This document shows positions 1 through 5,344 of a stretch of DNA of 7,918 nt, piece after piece. The notes under the pieces were generated by a model. That model did no database searches, was not told the origin of the DNA, and saw only the letters and a list, made by a program, of their open reading frames with translations. Position 1 is the stretch's first letter, and each line of letters begins with the position of its first letter. The DNA comes from Mollicutes bacterium. GTDB taxonomy: Bacteria > Bacillota_I > Bacilli_A > Izemoplasmatales > Izemoplasmataceae. The DNA lies in NCBI GenBank assembly GCA_003552275.1, contig PUKL01000100.1, forward strand, positions 1 through 7,918. Direction: 5' to 3'. The position numbers and the translations under genes are program-made.

Positions 1-147
1 GGTGTTTTGGTTCCTGCCGATGATGACGCTGTTTTCATTTTGCCAAAGGAGGACGAAATCCTCTTTCGCGCCCAAGTGTTTCAACACGTACTCTTCGAGG
101 GCGAGATTGAAACGGGGGTCTTTGGAATCGTTCAGGATGGTCTTCAT
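1..147 (-). CDS. lplA: Lipoate-protein ligase A family protein, N-terminal fragment
   Basis: The reverse strand encodes the first 49 residues, and the gene continues past the left edge. Lipoate-protein ligases activate free lipoate with ATP to lipoyl-AMP and transfer it to a lysine of the E2 or GcvH lipoyl domain in the cytoplasm. Two family signatures are visible: RFNLALEEY at residues 12-20 and LLWQNENSVIIGRNQNT at 33-49, matching the first strands of the adenylating fold (E. coli LplA has FNLAVEE and a VVIGRAQN-like stretch). The RRxxGGG lipoyl-AMP loop and the catalytic lysine lie outside the window. The ATG at 147 is preceded by a GAGGTG ribosome site (153-158 on the plus strand) and a promoter about 30 bases upstream. 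It is divergent from the membrane-protein/pnc operon. An LplA-like paralogue such as an octanoyl or lipoyl transferase cannot be excluded from 49 residues, but the family is clear. Confidence 0.85.
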   Translation of the reverse strand, partial: MKTILNDSKDPRFNLALEEYVLKHLGAKEDFVLLWQNENSVIIGRNQNT

Positions 148-178
148 GGTTTCACCTCGTGAATGTCTTTCTACGAAA

Positions 179-207
179 AGTGTAGCCGAAAAAAGGACAA
201 AATTCAA
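179..207 (-). promoter_or_regulatory. Promoter for the lipoate ligase gene
   Basis: Read on the minus strand, a -35 box TTGAAT (202-207) and a -10 box TACACT (179-184) are separated by exactly 17 bases. The predicted transcript would begin near 172, giving a leader of about 25 bases containing the GAGGTG ribosome site before the ATG at 147. This resembles a housekeeping (SigA-type) promoter. No operator or riboswitch-like fold is evident in the short leader. Confidence 0.6.
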
Positions 208-266
208 ACATCATACGTCGAAATCGCGTTTCCGCTCGAAGGACACAAGACCCGCAAGCGATTCTG

Positions 267-275
267 TGTTAGAAT
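267..275 (+). promoter_or_regulatory. Extended -10 promoter for the membrane protein-pncA-pncB operon
   Basis: TGTTAGAAT gives a -10 hexamer TAGAAT (270-275) with the upstream TG of an extended -10 element. No convincing -35 box lies at 16-18 bases. An 8-base palindrome GAATATTC (272-279) overlaps the element but may be chance. The predicted start near 282 leaves a leader of roughly 47 bases before the ATG at 329. It does not overlap the divergent lplA promoter (179-207). The call rests on position and the extended -10 alone. Confidence 0.45.
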
Positions 276-328
276 ATTCACGCGGGAGCCTCGCGGCAAT
301 CCTTCCCCGCACAAGGAAAGGAGACCGA

Positions 329-643
329 ATGAACAGACGTCTGAAAGAAGCCACACCGATGATCTGTGTATTCTTGTATCTTCTCATAGGGTTCACGACC
401 GGCCGCTGGGCGGTCAGTGTCGTCATTTTCCTCTTGATTCCGCTTTCGACCATCCTCGTCGCGGAACGTCCCTTTAAGCACATCCGGGAATATTTCACCC
501 TCATCGCCGTCATCATCTTTCTCGTTCTCGCGCTGGGCTTCGACATGGCTCATCCGGGTTGGCTCGTCTTTCTTTTGATTCCGATCGCGAACACGCTCTG
601 GCCGAGCGAAAAAGAACTGAATAAATATGAAGATGACGATTGA
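329..643 (+). CDS. Small four-helix membrane protein with an internal repeat, function unknown
   Basis: This 104-residue protein is not recognised. The ATG at 329 is chosen because AAAGGAG (317-323) sits five bases upstream; the frame is open further left but runs antisense through lplA. Four short hydrophobic stretches lie at about residues 11-25, 28-45, 55-72 and 77-91. A basic N-terminus (NRRLK) and an acidic C-terminus (SEKELNKYEDDD) flank them. The two halves look alike: FLLIPLSTIL (34-43) and FLLIPIANTL (81-90), each preceded 10-12 residues earlier by GF, suggesting a duplicated two-helix hairpin. HPGW followed by FLLIPI resembles segments I associate with small Firmicutes membrane proteins of unknown role. 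It lies 25 bases ahead of pncA with no terminator between, so co-transcription with NAD salvage genes is likely. A vitamin-uptake role is possible, but it does not resemble PnuC, NiaP or an ECF S component. That it is a real gene is more certain than any role. Confidence 0.75.
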   Translation: MNRRLKEATPMICVFLYLLIGFTTGRWAVSVVIFLLIPLSTILVAERPFKHIREYFTLIAVIIFLVLALGFDMAHPGWLVFLLIPIANTLWPSEKELNKYEDDD

Positions 644-654
644 CAAACATTCTC

Positions 655-661
655 GAGGAGG
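655..661 (+). promoter_or_regulatory. Ribosome binding site that fixes the pncA start
   Basis: GAGGAGG lies seven bases before the ATG at 669. Two other in-frame ATGs exist, at 627 and 663. The one at 663 is only one base from this site, and the one at 627 lies upstream of it and inside the preceding gene. Only 669 has correct spacing, and it gives the usual nicotinamidase N-terminus (a short lead into the VVDMQNDF strand). Confidence 0.8.
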
Positions 662-668
662 TATGGAC

Positions 669-1202
669 ATGTCGAAAAAATGTCTGCTTGTCGTCGACAT
701 GCAAAACGATTTCATCGACGGAGCCTTGGGGTTTCCCAAGGCGGAAGAGATCGTCCCCGTGGTGCGGGAGAAGATTCTGGCCCATCAAAAAGAAGGCCAC
801 GATGTCATCTACACCCTCGACACCCATGACGAGGACTATCTCGAAACCGAAGAAGGGAAGAACCTTCCCGTCGAACATTGCGTCAAGGGCACGAAAGGCC
901 ATGAACTCCACCCCGACATCCTCGCGGTGAGAAAGGCCGACGAAAGGGTGTTCGAGAAGACGACCTTCCCCTCGCTCGCCCTCGGCAACCATCTCGAACA
1001 TCAAGACTACGAAGAGATCGAATTGTGCGGGCTCGTGTCGAACATCTGCGTTCTCGCCAACGCCGTCATCGCCAAGGCGGCGCTTCCCGACGCCAAGATC
1101 TCTATCGATTCCAAAGCCACGGCCTCGTTCGACGACGACATCCACGAGAAGGCCCTCGCCGTCATGGCAGGCCTCCACGTCCAAATCCGAAACAAAGGGT
1201 GA
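669..1202 (+). CDS. pncA: Nicotinamidase (isochorismatase-like cysteine hydrolase)
   Basis: The enzyme hydrolyses nicotinamide to nicotinate and ammonia, feeding the deamidating NAD salvage route in the cytoplasm. The 177-residue product, slightly shorter than the roughly 180-215 usual for PncA, has the full active site. The catalytic triad is D10 (in VVDMQNDF), K97 (in VFEKTTF) and C127 (in GLVSNICV). The metal-site residues are D51 and H53 (LDTHDE) and H70 (PVEHC), spaced as in archaeal and bacterial nicotinamidases. The metal triad and the PVEHCVKGTKGHEL stretch favour nicotinamidase over isochorismatase or other cysteine hydrolases of the fold. The stop is four bases from the pncB start, so translation is probably coupled, and pncB catalyses the next step, which strongly supports the substrate. 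Pyrazinamide hydrolysis would be expected as a side activity of this family. Confidence 0.92.
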   Translation: MSKKCLLVVDMQNDFIDGALGFPKAEEIVPVVREKILAHQKEGHDVIYTLDTHDEDYLETEEGKNLPVEHCVKGTKGHELHPDILAVRKADERVFEKTTFPSLALGNHLEHQDYEEIELCGLVSNICVLANAVIAKAALPDAKISIDSKATASFDDDIHEKALAVMAGLHVQIRNKG

Positions 1203-1206
1203 CACC

Positions 1207-2649
1207 ATGAAAAAAACCGACTACAGCATGCTCATCGATTTTTACGAATTCACGATGGCGAACGGGTATTTCGAAAGCGACCACCGTGATCGGACGGTCT
1301 ATTTCGACCTCTTTTTCCGCGACATCCCCGACAACGGCGGCTATGCGATCATGGCCGGTCTCGAAAGTGTCGTGGATTTTTTGGAGAATCTCTCGTTCAG
1401 CGAAGCGGACATCGACTATCTCCGCTCCCGCGGCATCTTTTCCGAAGACTTTCTTGCCTATCTTGCCGATTTCCGGTTCACGGGCGATGTCCATGCCGTC
1501 CCCGAAGGGACCGTCGTCTTCCCCCGCGAGCCGCTTTTGACCATCCGCGCCACCGCCGTCGAGGCCCAACTCATCGAGACCTATCTCCTTTTGGCGGTGA
1601 ACCATCAATCCCGCATCGCCACGAAGGCCTCCCGCGTCAAGCACGCCGCGGGGAAAAACCGGATCCTCATCGAGATGGGTGCGAGGCGGGCGCACGGTGT
1701 CTCGAGCGCGAACCTCGGCGCCCGCGCCGCCTACATCGGCGGGGCCGACACGACCTCGAACACGCTCTCGGACAGGCTCTACGGCATCCCCGCCGCCGGC
1801 ACGATGGCCCATTCCTGGGTCCAGATGTTCGAGGACGAATATGCGGCTTTCAAACACTATGCCGAACTCTATCCCGACATGTGCACGTTCTTGGTCGACA
1901 CCTATGACACCTTGAAAAGCGGCATCCCCAACGCCATCCGCGCCATCAAGGAGGTCCTCGTTCCCAAAGGGGTGAAGAACTACGCCATCCGGATCGACTC
2001 GGGAGATTTGACGTATCTTTCCAAGAAGGCGAGGAACATGTTGGACGAAGCCGGCTTGGAGAACTGCCGGATCGTCGCCAGCAACGCCTTGGACGAATAC
2101 ATCATCCGCGCCCTCTTGACCCAAGGGGCCCCCATCGACATCTTCGGGGTGGGCGAGCGACTCATCACCGCGAAGAGCGACCCCGTCTTCGGCGGCGTCT
2201 ACAAACTCGTGGCCACCGAAGAAGAAGGCGCCATCGTCCCCAAGATCAAAATCAGCGACAACCCCGACAAGATCACCATCCCGCATTTCAAGAAGCTCTA
2301 TCGAATCTATGACGAACAAGGTTCCGCCGCCGCCGACCTCTTGACGGTGCATGACGAGACCATCGACACCAAGAAACCCCTCACGATATTCGATCCCGTC
2401 CACACTTGGAAGAAGACGACTTTCACCGACTATTCGGTGAAGAGTCTCCTTCAGCCCATCTTCAAAAACGGCAAACGAGTCTATGAGCTTCCCGACATCA
2501 CCGCCATCAAAGAGTATTGTCAAAAAGAGATGGACTCCCTCTGGGAAGAGGTCAAACGGTTCGACTATCCCCACCAGTACTACGTCGACCTCTCCGAGAA
2601 GCTCTGGAACATCCGGGAAGAACTCATCCGCCGTCACGCGGAGGATTGA
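1207..2649 (+). CDS. pncB: Nicotinate phosphoribosyltransferase
   Basis: It converts nicotinate and PRPP, with ATP hydrolysis, to nicotinate mononucleotide, the committed step of NAD salvage from nicotinate. At 480 residues it is in the range of Gram-positive and eukaryotic-type enzymes. Motifs in order are: an N-terminal TDYSMLIDFYEFTMANGY (4-21), typical of the family; EMGARRAHG (156-164), carrying substrate- and phosphate-contacting arginines; GTMAHSW (198-204), whose H202 matches the histidine phosphorylated during catalysis; RIDSGDL (262-268); and FGVGERLITA (313-322), the phosphate-binding loop of the barrel. The C-terminus after about residue 400 is the extra segment seen in longer members. 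The start at 1207 has AAAGGG (1194-1199) seven bases upstream, inside the end of pncA. It is the last gene of the operon and is followed at once by a strong terminator. NadD and NadE, needed to finish NAD, are not in the window. Confidence 0.96.
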   Translation: MKKTDYSMLIDFYEFTMANGYFESDHRDRTVYFDLFFRDIPDNGGYAIMAGLESVVDFLENLSFSEADIDYLRSRGIFSEDFLAYLADFRFTGDVHAVPEGTVVFPREPLLTIRATAVEAQLIETYLLLAVNHQSRIATKASRVKHAAGKNRILIEMGARRAHGVSSANLGARAAYIGGADTTSNTLSDRLYGIPAAGTMAHSWVQMFEDEYAAFKHYAELYPDMCTFLVDTYDTLKSGIPNAIRAIKEVLVPKGVKNYAIRIDSGDLTYLSKKARNMLDEAGLENCRIVASNALDEYIIRALLTQGAPIDIFGVGERLITAKSDPVFGGVYKLVATEEEGAIVPKIKISDNPDKITIPHFKKLYRIYDEQGSAAADLLTVHDETIDTKKPLTIFDPVHTWKKTTFTDYSVKSLLQPIFKNGKRVYELPDITAIKEYCQKEMDSLWEEVKRFDYPHQYYVDLSEKLWNIREELIRRHAED

Positions 2650-2651
2650 GC

Positions 2652-2679
2652 AAAGGTGCGGCCCGCCGCACCTTTTTTT
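2652..2679 (+). terminator. Intrinsic terminator after pncB
   Basis: A perfect 10-base stem (AAAGGTGCGG at 2652-2661 with CCGCACCTTT at 2666-2675) closes a four-base CCCG loop. A run of seven T at 2673-2679 follows. It starts two bases after the pncB stop and separates the NAD salvage operon from tpx. Confidence 0.93.
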
Positions 2680-2700
2680 GTGAGCGTGTGCCGCCCGGTG

Positions 2701-2712
2701 TGGTGGCCACCA
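2701..2712. repeat. Perfect 12-base palindrome just upstream of the tpx -10 box
   Basis: TGGTGGCCACCA is a perfect inverted repeat with no spacer, ending four bases before the -10 hexamer TACAAT. The position fits an operator overlapping the promoter spacer. Symmetry does not extend beyond 12 bases, and a window this size should hold one or two such palindromes by chance, so location is the only argument. Confidence 0.3.
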
Positions 2713-2721
2713 TGTTACAAT
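2713..2721 (+). promoter_or_regulatory. Extended -10 promoter for tpx
   Basis: TGTTACAAT provides the TG extension and a -10 hexamer TACAAT (2716-2721), one base off consensus. The sequence at 16-18 bases upstream is GC-rich and lacks a -35 box. Transcription would begin near 2728, downstream of the in-frame ATG at 2720, which therefore cannot serve as start from this promoter. Confidence 0.6.
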
Positions 2722-2732
2722 GGAGGTAGTCG

Positions 2733-2742
2733 AAAAGGAGGG
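2733..2742 (+). promoter_or_regulatory. Ribosome binding site that fixes the TTG start of tpx
   Basis: AAAAGGAGGG is a near-perfect Shine-Dalgarno. Its GGAGG core (2737-2741) ends eight bases before the TTG at 2750. No ATG or GTG lies in frame at suitable distance, so the TTG is the start. Confidence 0.8.
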
Positions 2743-2749
2743 ATTCCCC

Positions 2750-3241
2750 TTGCAAAGACATTTCAACGGTAAAGAAGTGACACTGCTCGGCAAGACGAAA
2801 GAGATCGGCGATGCCGCCCCGGACTTCAAAGCGCTTGATCGGGACATGCAAGAGGTGCGTTTGGCCGATTTTGACGAGCCTTATATCGTCATAAGCGCCG
2901 TGCCCTCGATCGACACGGGGCTTTGCGACTATCAGACGAAGATGTTCAACCGTGAACTCGAAGGCCGGGACGACGTGCGCGTCATCACCGTGTCGAACGA
3001 CCTCCCCTTCGCCCACAAGCGCTATTGTGAAGCCGAAGGTCTCGAGCGGATCACGATCCTCTCCGATCATCGCGACCTCGATTTCGCCATGAACTACGGC
3101 ACCTTGATCGAGGAACTCCGTTTACAGGCGCGCAGCGTCTTCGTGCTCGACGCCGAGCGGAAGATCATCCACCGCGAGTATGTCGCCGAGATGACCGATC
3201 ATCCCGATTATGAAGCCGTCAAGAGTCTCTTCACCGGATGA
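2750..3241 (+). CDS. tpx: Thiol peroxidase (Tpx, atypical 2-Cys peroxiredoxin)
   Basis: Tpx reduces hydrogen peroxide and alkyl hydroperoxides in the cytoplasm using thioredoxin. The product is 163 residues, close to the usual 165. The peroxidatic cysteine is C59 in PSIDTGLCD (52-60), with the conserved threonine T56 three residues earlier. The resolving cysteine is C93 in FAHKRYCEAEGLE, the position that defines the Tpx subfamily. R128 in LQARSVFVLD matches the active-site arginine. The N-terminal FNGKEVTLLG hairpin and the GDAAPDF motif (20-26) are also typical. The family commonly has TPVCD-type sequence at the active site; here it is TGLCD. The TTG start is supported by a strong Shine-Dalgarno and by N-terminal length matching the family. 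The gene has its own promoter and terminator, so it is a single-gene unit. Confidence 0.95.
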   Translation: MQRHFNGKEVTLLGKTKEIGDAAPDFKALDRDMQEVRLADFDEPYIVISAVPSIDTGLCDYQTKMFNRELEGRDDVRVITVSNDLPFAHKRYCEAEGLERITILSDHRDLDFAMNYGTLIEELRLQARSVFVLDAERKIIHREYVAEMTDHPDYEAVKSLFTG

Positions 3242-3249
3242 CGACCTTG

Positions 3250-3275
3250 AAGCCCGCCCCGTGCGGGCTTTTTTT
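3250..3275 (+). terminator. Intrinsic terminator after tpx
   Basis: An 8-base stem (AAGCCCGC at 3250-3257 with GCGGGCTT at 3263-3270) closes a five-base loop. Seven T at 3269-3275 follow. It lies eight bases after the tpx stop and isolates tpx from htpG. Confidence 0.92.
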
Positions 3276-3296
3276 CGGGGGTGTCCCCGCTTCCGC

Positions 3297-3325
3297 TTGA
3301 CAAGAAGTGGTTGAATCCCTAAAAT
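3297..3325 (+). promoter_or_regulatory. Housekeeping promoter for htpG
   Basis: A perfect -35 TTGACA (3297-3302) and a -10 TAAAAT (3320-3325) are separated by exactly 17 bases. This is the best promoter in the window. The start near 3332 leaves a leader of under 20 bases. Neither a CIRCE inverted repeat (HrcA) nor a CtsR heptad pair is seen, so the sequence suggests constitutive expression from the main sigma factor rather than classical heat-shock repression. Confidence 0.85.
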
Positions 3326-3348
3326 CATATTGGATTGGAGGGATCATC

Positions 3349-5256
3349 ATGGCAAAGACGAAACAATTCAAGACGCAGTCGAAAAAACTTCTCGACCTCA
3401 TGGTTAACGCCATCTACACCCACAAGGAGATCTTTTTGCGCGAGCTCATCTCGAACGCGAGTGACGCCATCGACAAGCGTCATCATCTTTCGCTAACCGA
3501 TGAAAAAGTCCCGGGCGTCGAAGATTACGAAATCTTCATCGAGCGGGATAAAAACAACCGCAGCCTGACCGTGAAGGACAACGGCATCGGCATGACGGAG
3601 AAAGAACTCGTGAGCGAACTCGGCACCATCGCCGAAAGCGGCTCCAAGACCTTCTTCGAAAAACTCGAAAAGAAGGACCTCGACATCATCGGTCAGTTCG
3701 GTGTCGGCTTCTACAGCGCCTTCATGGTGGCGCAAGAGGTCGTCGTGAGAACCCGTTCCCCCTATGATGAGAAGGCCTATGAATGGAAGAGCGCCGGCAA
3801 GGCGACCTACACCATCGCCGAGACGGAGAAAGAGGATATCGGCACCGAGATCACACTCCATCTCCGCGAGGACGACGAGGAGAACGAGGAGAACTACTCC
3901 GAGTATCTAGAAGAGAACACCATCCGTTCGCTCATCAAGAAATACAGCGACTACATCCGTCATCCCATCCGCATGGAAGTCGAAAAAGAGAAGCAAGAAG
4001 ACGACAAGGAAGAGCCGACCACCTACACCGAGACGGAGACCTTGAACTCCATGATCCCCATCTGGAAGCGACAAAAGAGCGAAATCGAGAAAAAGGAACT
4101 CGACGACTTCTACAAGCGCGAGTTCAACGATTTCGAGGATCCCTTGCACACGGTCCACACCTCCGTCGAAGGACTGCTCACCTACACCGCCCTGCTCTTC
4201 ATCCCGAAGAAGCCCCCGTTCGACTTCTACAGCGAAAAATACGAAAAAGGTCTCAAGCTCTATTCCAAAGGCGTCATGATCGAAGAGAAGAACGAGCCCC
4301 TCGTCCCCGACCATTTCCGTTTCGTGAAGGGTCTTGTCGATTCGGCCGACCTCTCGTTGAACATCTCGCGGGAGATGTTGCAGCATGACCGCCAACTGAA
4401 ACGCATCGCTTCCCACATCGAAAAGAAGATCAAGAGCGAGCTCGAAAAGCTGCAAAAGAACGACCGCGAGAAATATGTGGAGTTCTTCGAGGCCTACGGG
4501 TCAATCTTGAAATACGGCATCTACGACAAGTTCGGCGCCGAAAAGGACAAGCTCAAGGACCTCGTCATGTTCAAGACGACAAAAAGCGACGACTACATCA
4601 CCCTCGCCGAATACATCGAAAGGAAGCCCGACGAACAGAAGGCGATCTATTACGCCACCGGCAAAGACAAAGCGAGCATCCTCGCCCAACCGCAGATGGA
4701 CGCTTTGAAAAAGAAGGGCTACGAGGCATTGCTTTTCACCGAAGAGATCGACGAGTTCATGGTGCAAGTCCTCGCCGAGTACGACTCCGTCCCCTTCAAA
4801 TCGTTGAAACAGGCCGAAAGCGACCTCGTCGACGAAGACAGGAAAAAAGACATCGAACAAAAAGAAAAAGACCACGGCAAGCTCTTGAAGGCCCTCAAGA
4901 AGGCCCTTTCCGACAAAGTCGACGATGTCCGGCTCTCGGGTCGCTTGCAGGAGGCGCCGGTGTGTCTCGTCACGGGCGAAGGCCTCTCGCTCGAGATGGA
5001 ACGCATCCTCGAAAAGCTCCCGGACAAGCCCGAAGGCGTCAAGGCGCAACGGATCCTCGAATTGAACCCCGACCACGAACTCTTTGCCGCTTTGCAGAAG
5101 GTCCATGCCAAAGACAAGAAACGGGTTAACGACTACGCCTCGCTGCTTTACAACCAGGCGCTCCTCATCGAAGGGCGTTCGATCGAGGACCCGAAAACCT
5201 TCTCCGACCTCATGGTGCGTCTCATGGTCGAAGCCTCGAAAGACGAAGCCGGATGA
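3349..5256 (+). CDS. htpG: Molecular chaperone HtpG (Hsp90 family)
   Basis: HtpG is the bacterial Hsp90, a cytoplasmic dimeric ATP-dependent chaperone that remodels client proteins. The 635-residue product is full length. The N-terminal GHKL ATPase domain shows RELISNASDAID (31-42) with catalytic E32, DNGIGM (77-82) with the adenine-contacting aspartate D77, and GQFGVGFYSAF (115-125) for the lid and phosphate loop. The middle domain includes NSMIPIWKR, FIPKKPPFDFY and SLNISREMLQHDRQLK, with the catalytic-loop arginine. The C-terminal dimerisation domain ends with LLYNQALLIEG. A short charged stretch near residues 211-221 replaces a long eukaryotic linker, and there is no C-terminal MEEVD. The ATG at 3349 is chosen over an earlier in-frame GTG at 3307 because GGAGG (3337-3341) lies seven bases upstream and 3307 lies inside the promoter. 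One oddity: the usual GTIA[K/R]SG motif reads GTIAESG (92-98), with E96. Confidence 0.97.
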   Translation: MAKTKQFKTQSKKLLDLMVNAIYTHKEIFLRELISNASDAIDKRHHLSLTDEKVPGVEDYEIFIERDKNNRSLTVKDNGIGMTEKELVSELGTIAESGSKTFFEKLEKKDLDIIGQFGVGFYSAFMVAQEVVVRTRSPYDEKAYEWKSAGKATYTIAETEKEDIGTEITLHLREDDEENEENYSEYLEENTIRSLIKKYSDYIRHPIRMEVEKEKQEDDKEEPTTYTETETLNSMIPIWKRQKSEIEKKELDDFYKREFNDFEDPLHTVHTSVEGLLTYTALLFIPKKPPFDFYSEKYEKGLKLYSKGVMIEEKNEPLVPDHFRFVKGLVDSADLSLNISREMLQHDRQLKRIASHIEKKIKSELEKLQKNDREKYVEFFEAYGSILKYGIYDKFGAEKDKLKDLVMFKTTKSDDYITLAEYIERKPDEQKAIYYATGKDKASILAQPQMDALKKKGYEALLFTEEIDEFMVQVLAEYDSVPFKSLKQAESDLVDEDRKKDIEQKEKDHGKLLKALKKALSDKVDDVRLSGRLQEAPVCLVTGEGLSLEMERILEKLPDKPEGVKAQRILELNPDHELFAALQKVHAKDKKRVNDYASLLYNQALLIEGRSIEDPKTFSDLMVRLMVEASKDEAG

Positions 5257-5268
5257 TTCCGGCTTTTT
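5246..5268 (+). terminator. Intrinsic terminator overlapping the htpG stop codon
   Basis: An 8-base stem (AAGCCGGA at 5246-5253 with TCCGGCTT at 5258-5265) closes a TGAT loop that contains the stop codon (5254-5256). The T-run is TTTTTCTTT, broken by one C. The last coding triplets form the left arm, so a ribosome finishing HtpG would cover the hairpin. Confidence 0.82.
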
Positions 5269-5303
5269 CTTTATGTGAATGATGGTGGCTTTGCCCCGAG
5301 ATA

Positions 5304-5312
5304 TGCTATAAT
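5304..5312 (+). promoter_or_regulatory. Extended -10 promoter for the amidohydrolase gene
   Basis: TGCTATAAT gives a perfect consensus -10 TATAAT (5307-5312) with the TG extension. No good -35 hexamer is found at 16-18 bases (TTGCCC at 5291 is too close). Transcription would start near 5319, leaving a leader of about 26 bases before the ATG at 5345. Confidence 0.7.
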
Positions 5313-5344
5313 TGAGACGGATTATCCACGTAAGGAGGACCACC

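Noticed and set aside
2..328. Upstream extension of the membrane-protein frame toward the left edge
   Set aside because: This part is antisense to lplA and its divergent promoter region. The strong AAAGGAG before the ATG at 329 fixes the true start.
148..328. Riboswitch or small RNA in the lplA/operon divergent region
   Set aside because: About 180 bases hold two promoters and a few short inverted repeats (ACACA/TGTGT, GAATATTC), but no stable long stem, terminator or conserved aptamer-like core.
627..668. Earlier ATG starts for pncA (627 and 663)
   Set aside because: The one at 627 overlaps the preceding gene and has no ribosome site; the one at 663 is one base from the Shine-Dalgarno. Only 669 has proper spacing.
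1162..2847. 561-codon open frame antisense to pncB
   Set aside because: It mirrors pncB codon phase in GC-rich DNA. The translation is low-complexity in G, D, E and V, shows no recognised domain, and no ribosome site supports a start.
3297..3348. Heat-shock operator (CIRCE or CtsR box) upstream of htpG
   Set aside because: No TTAGCACTC/GAGTGCTAA inverted repeat is present. The two TTGA copies are 14 bases apart, which does not fit the CtsR heptad spacing.
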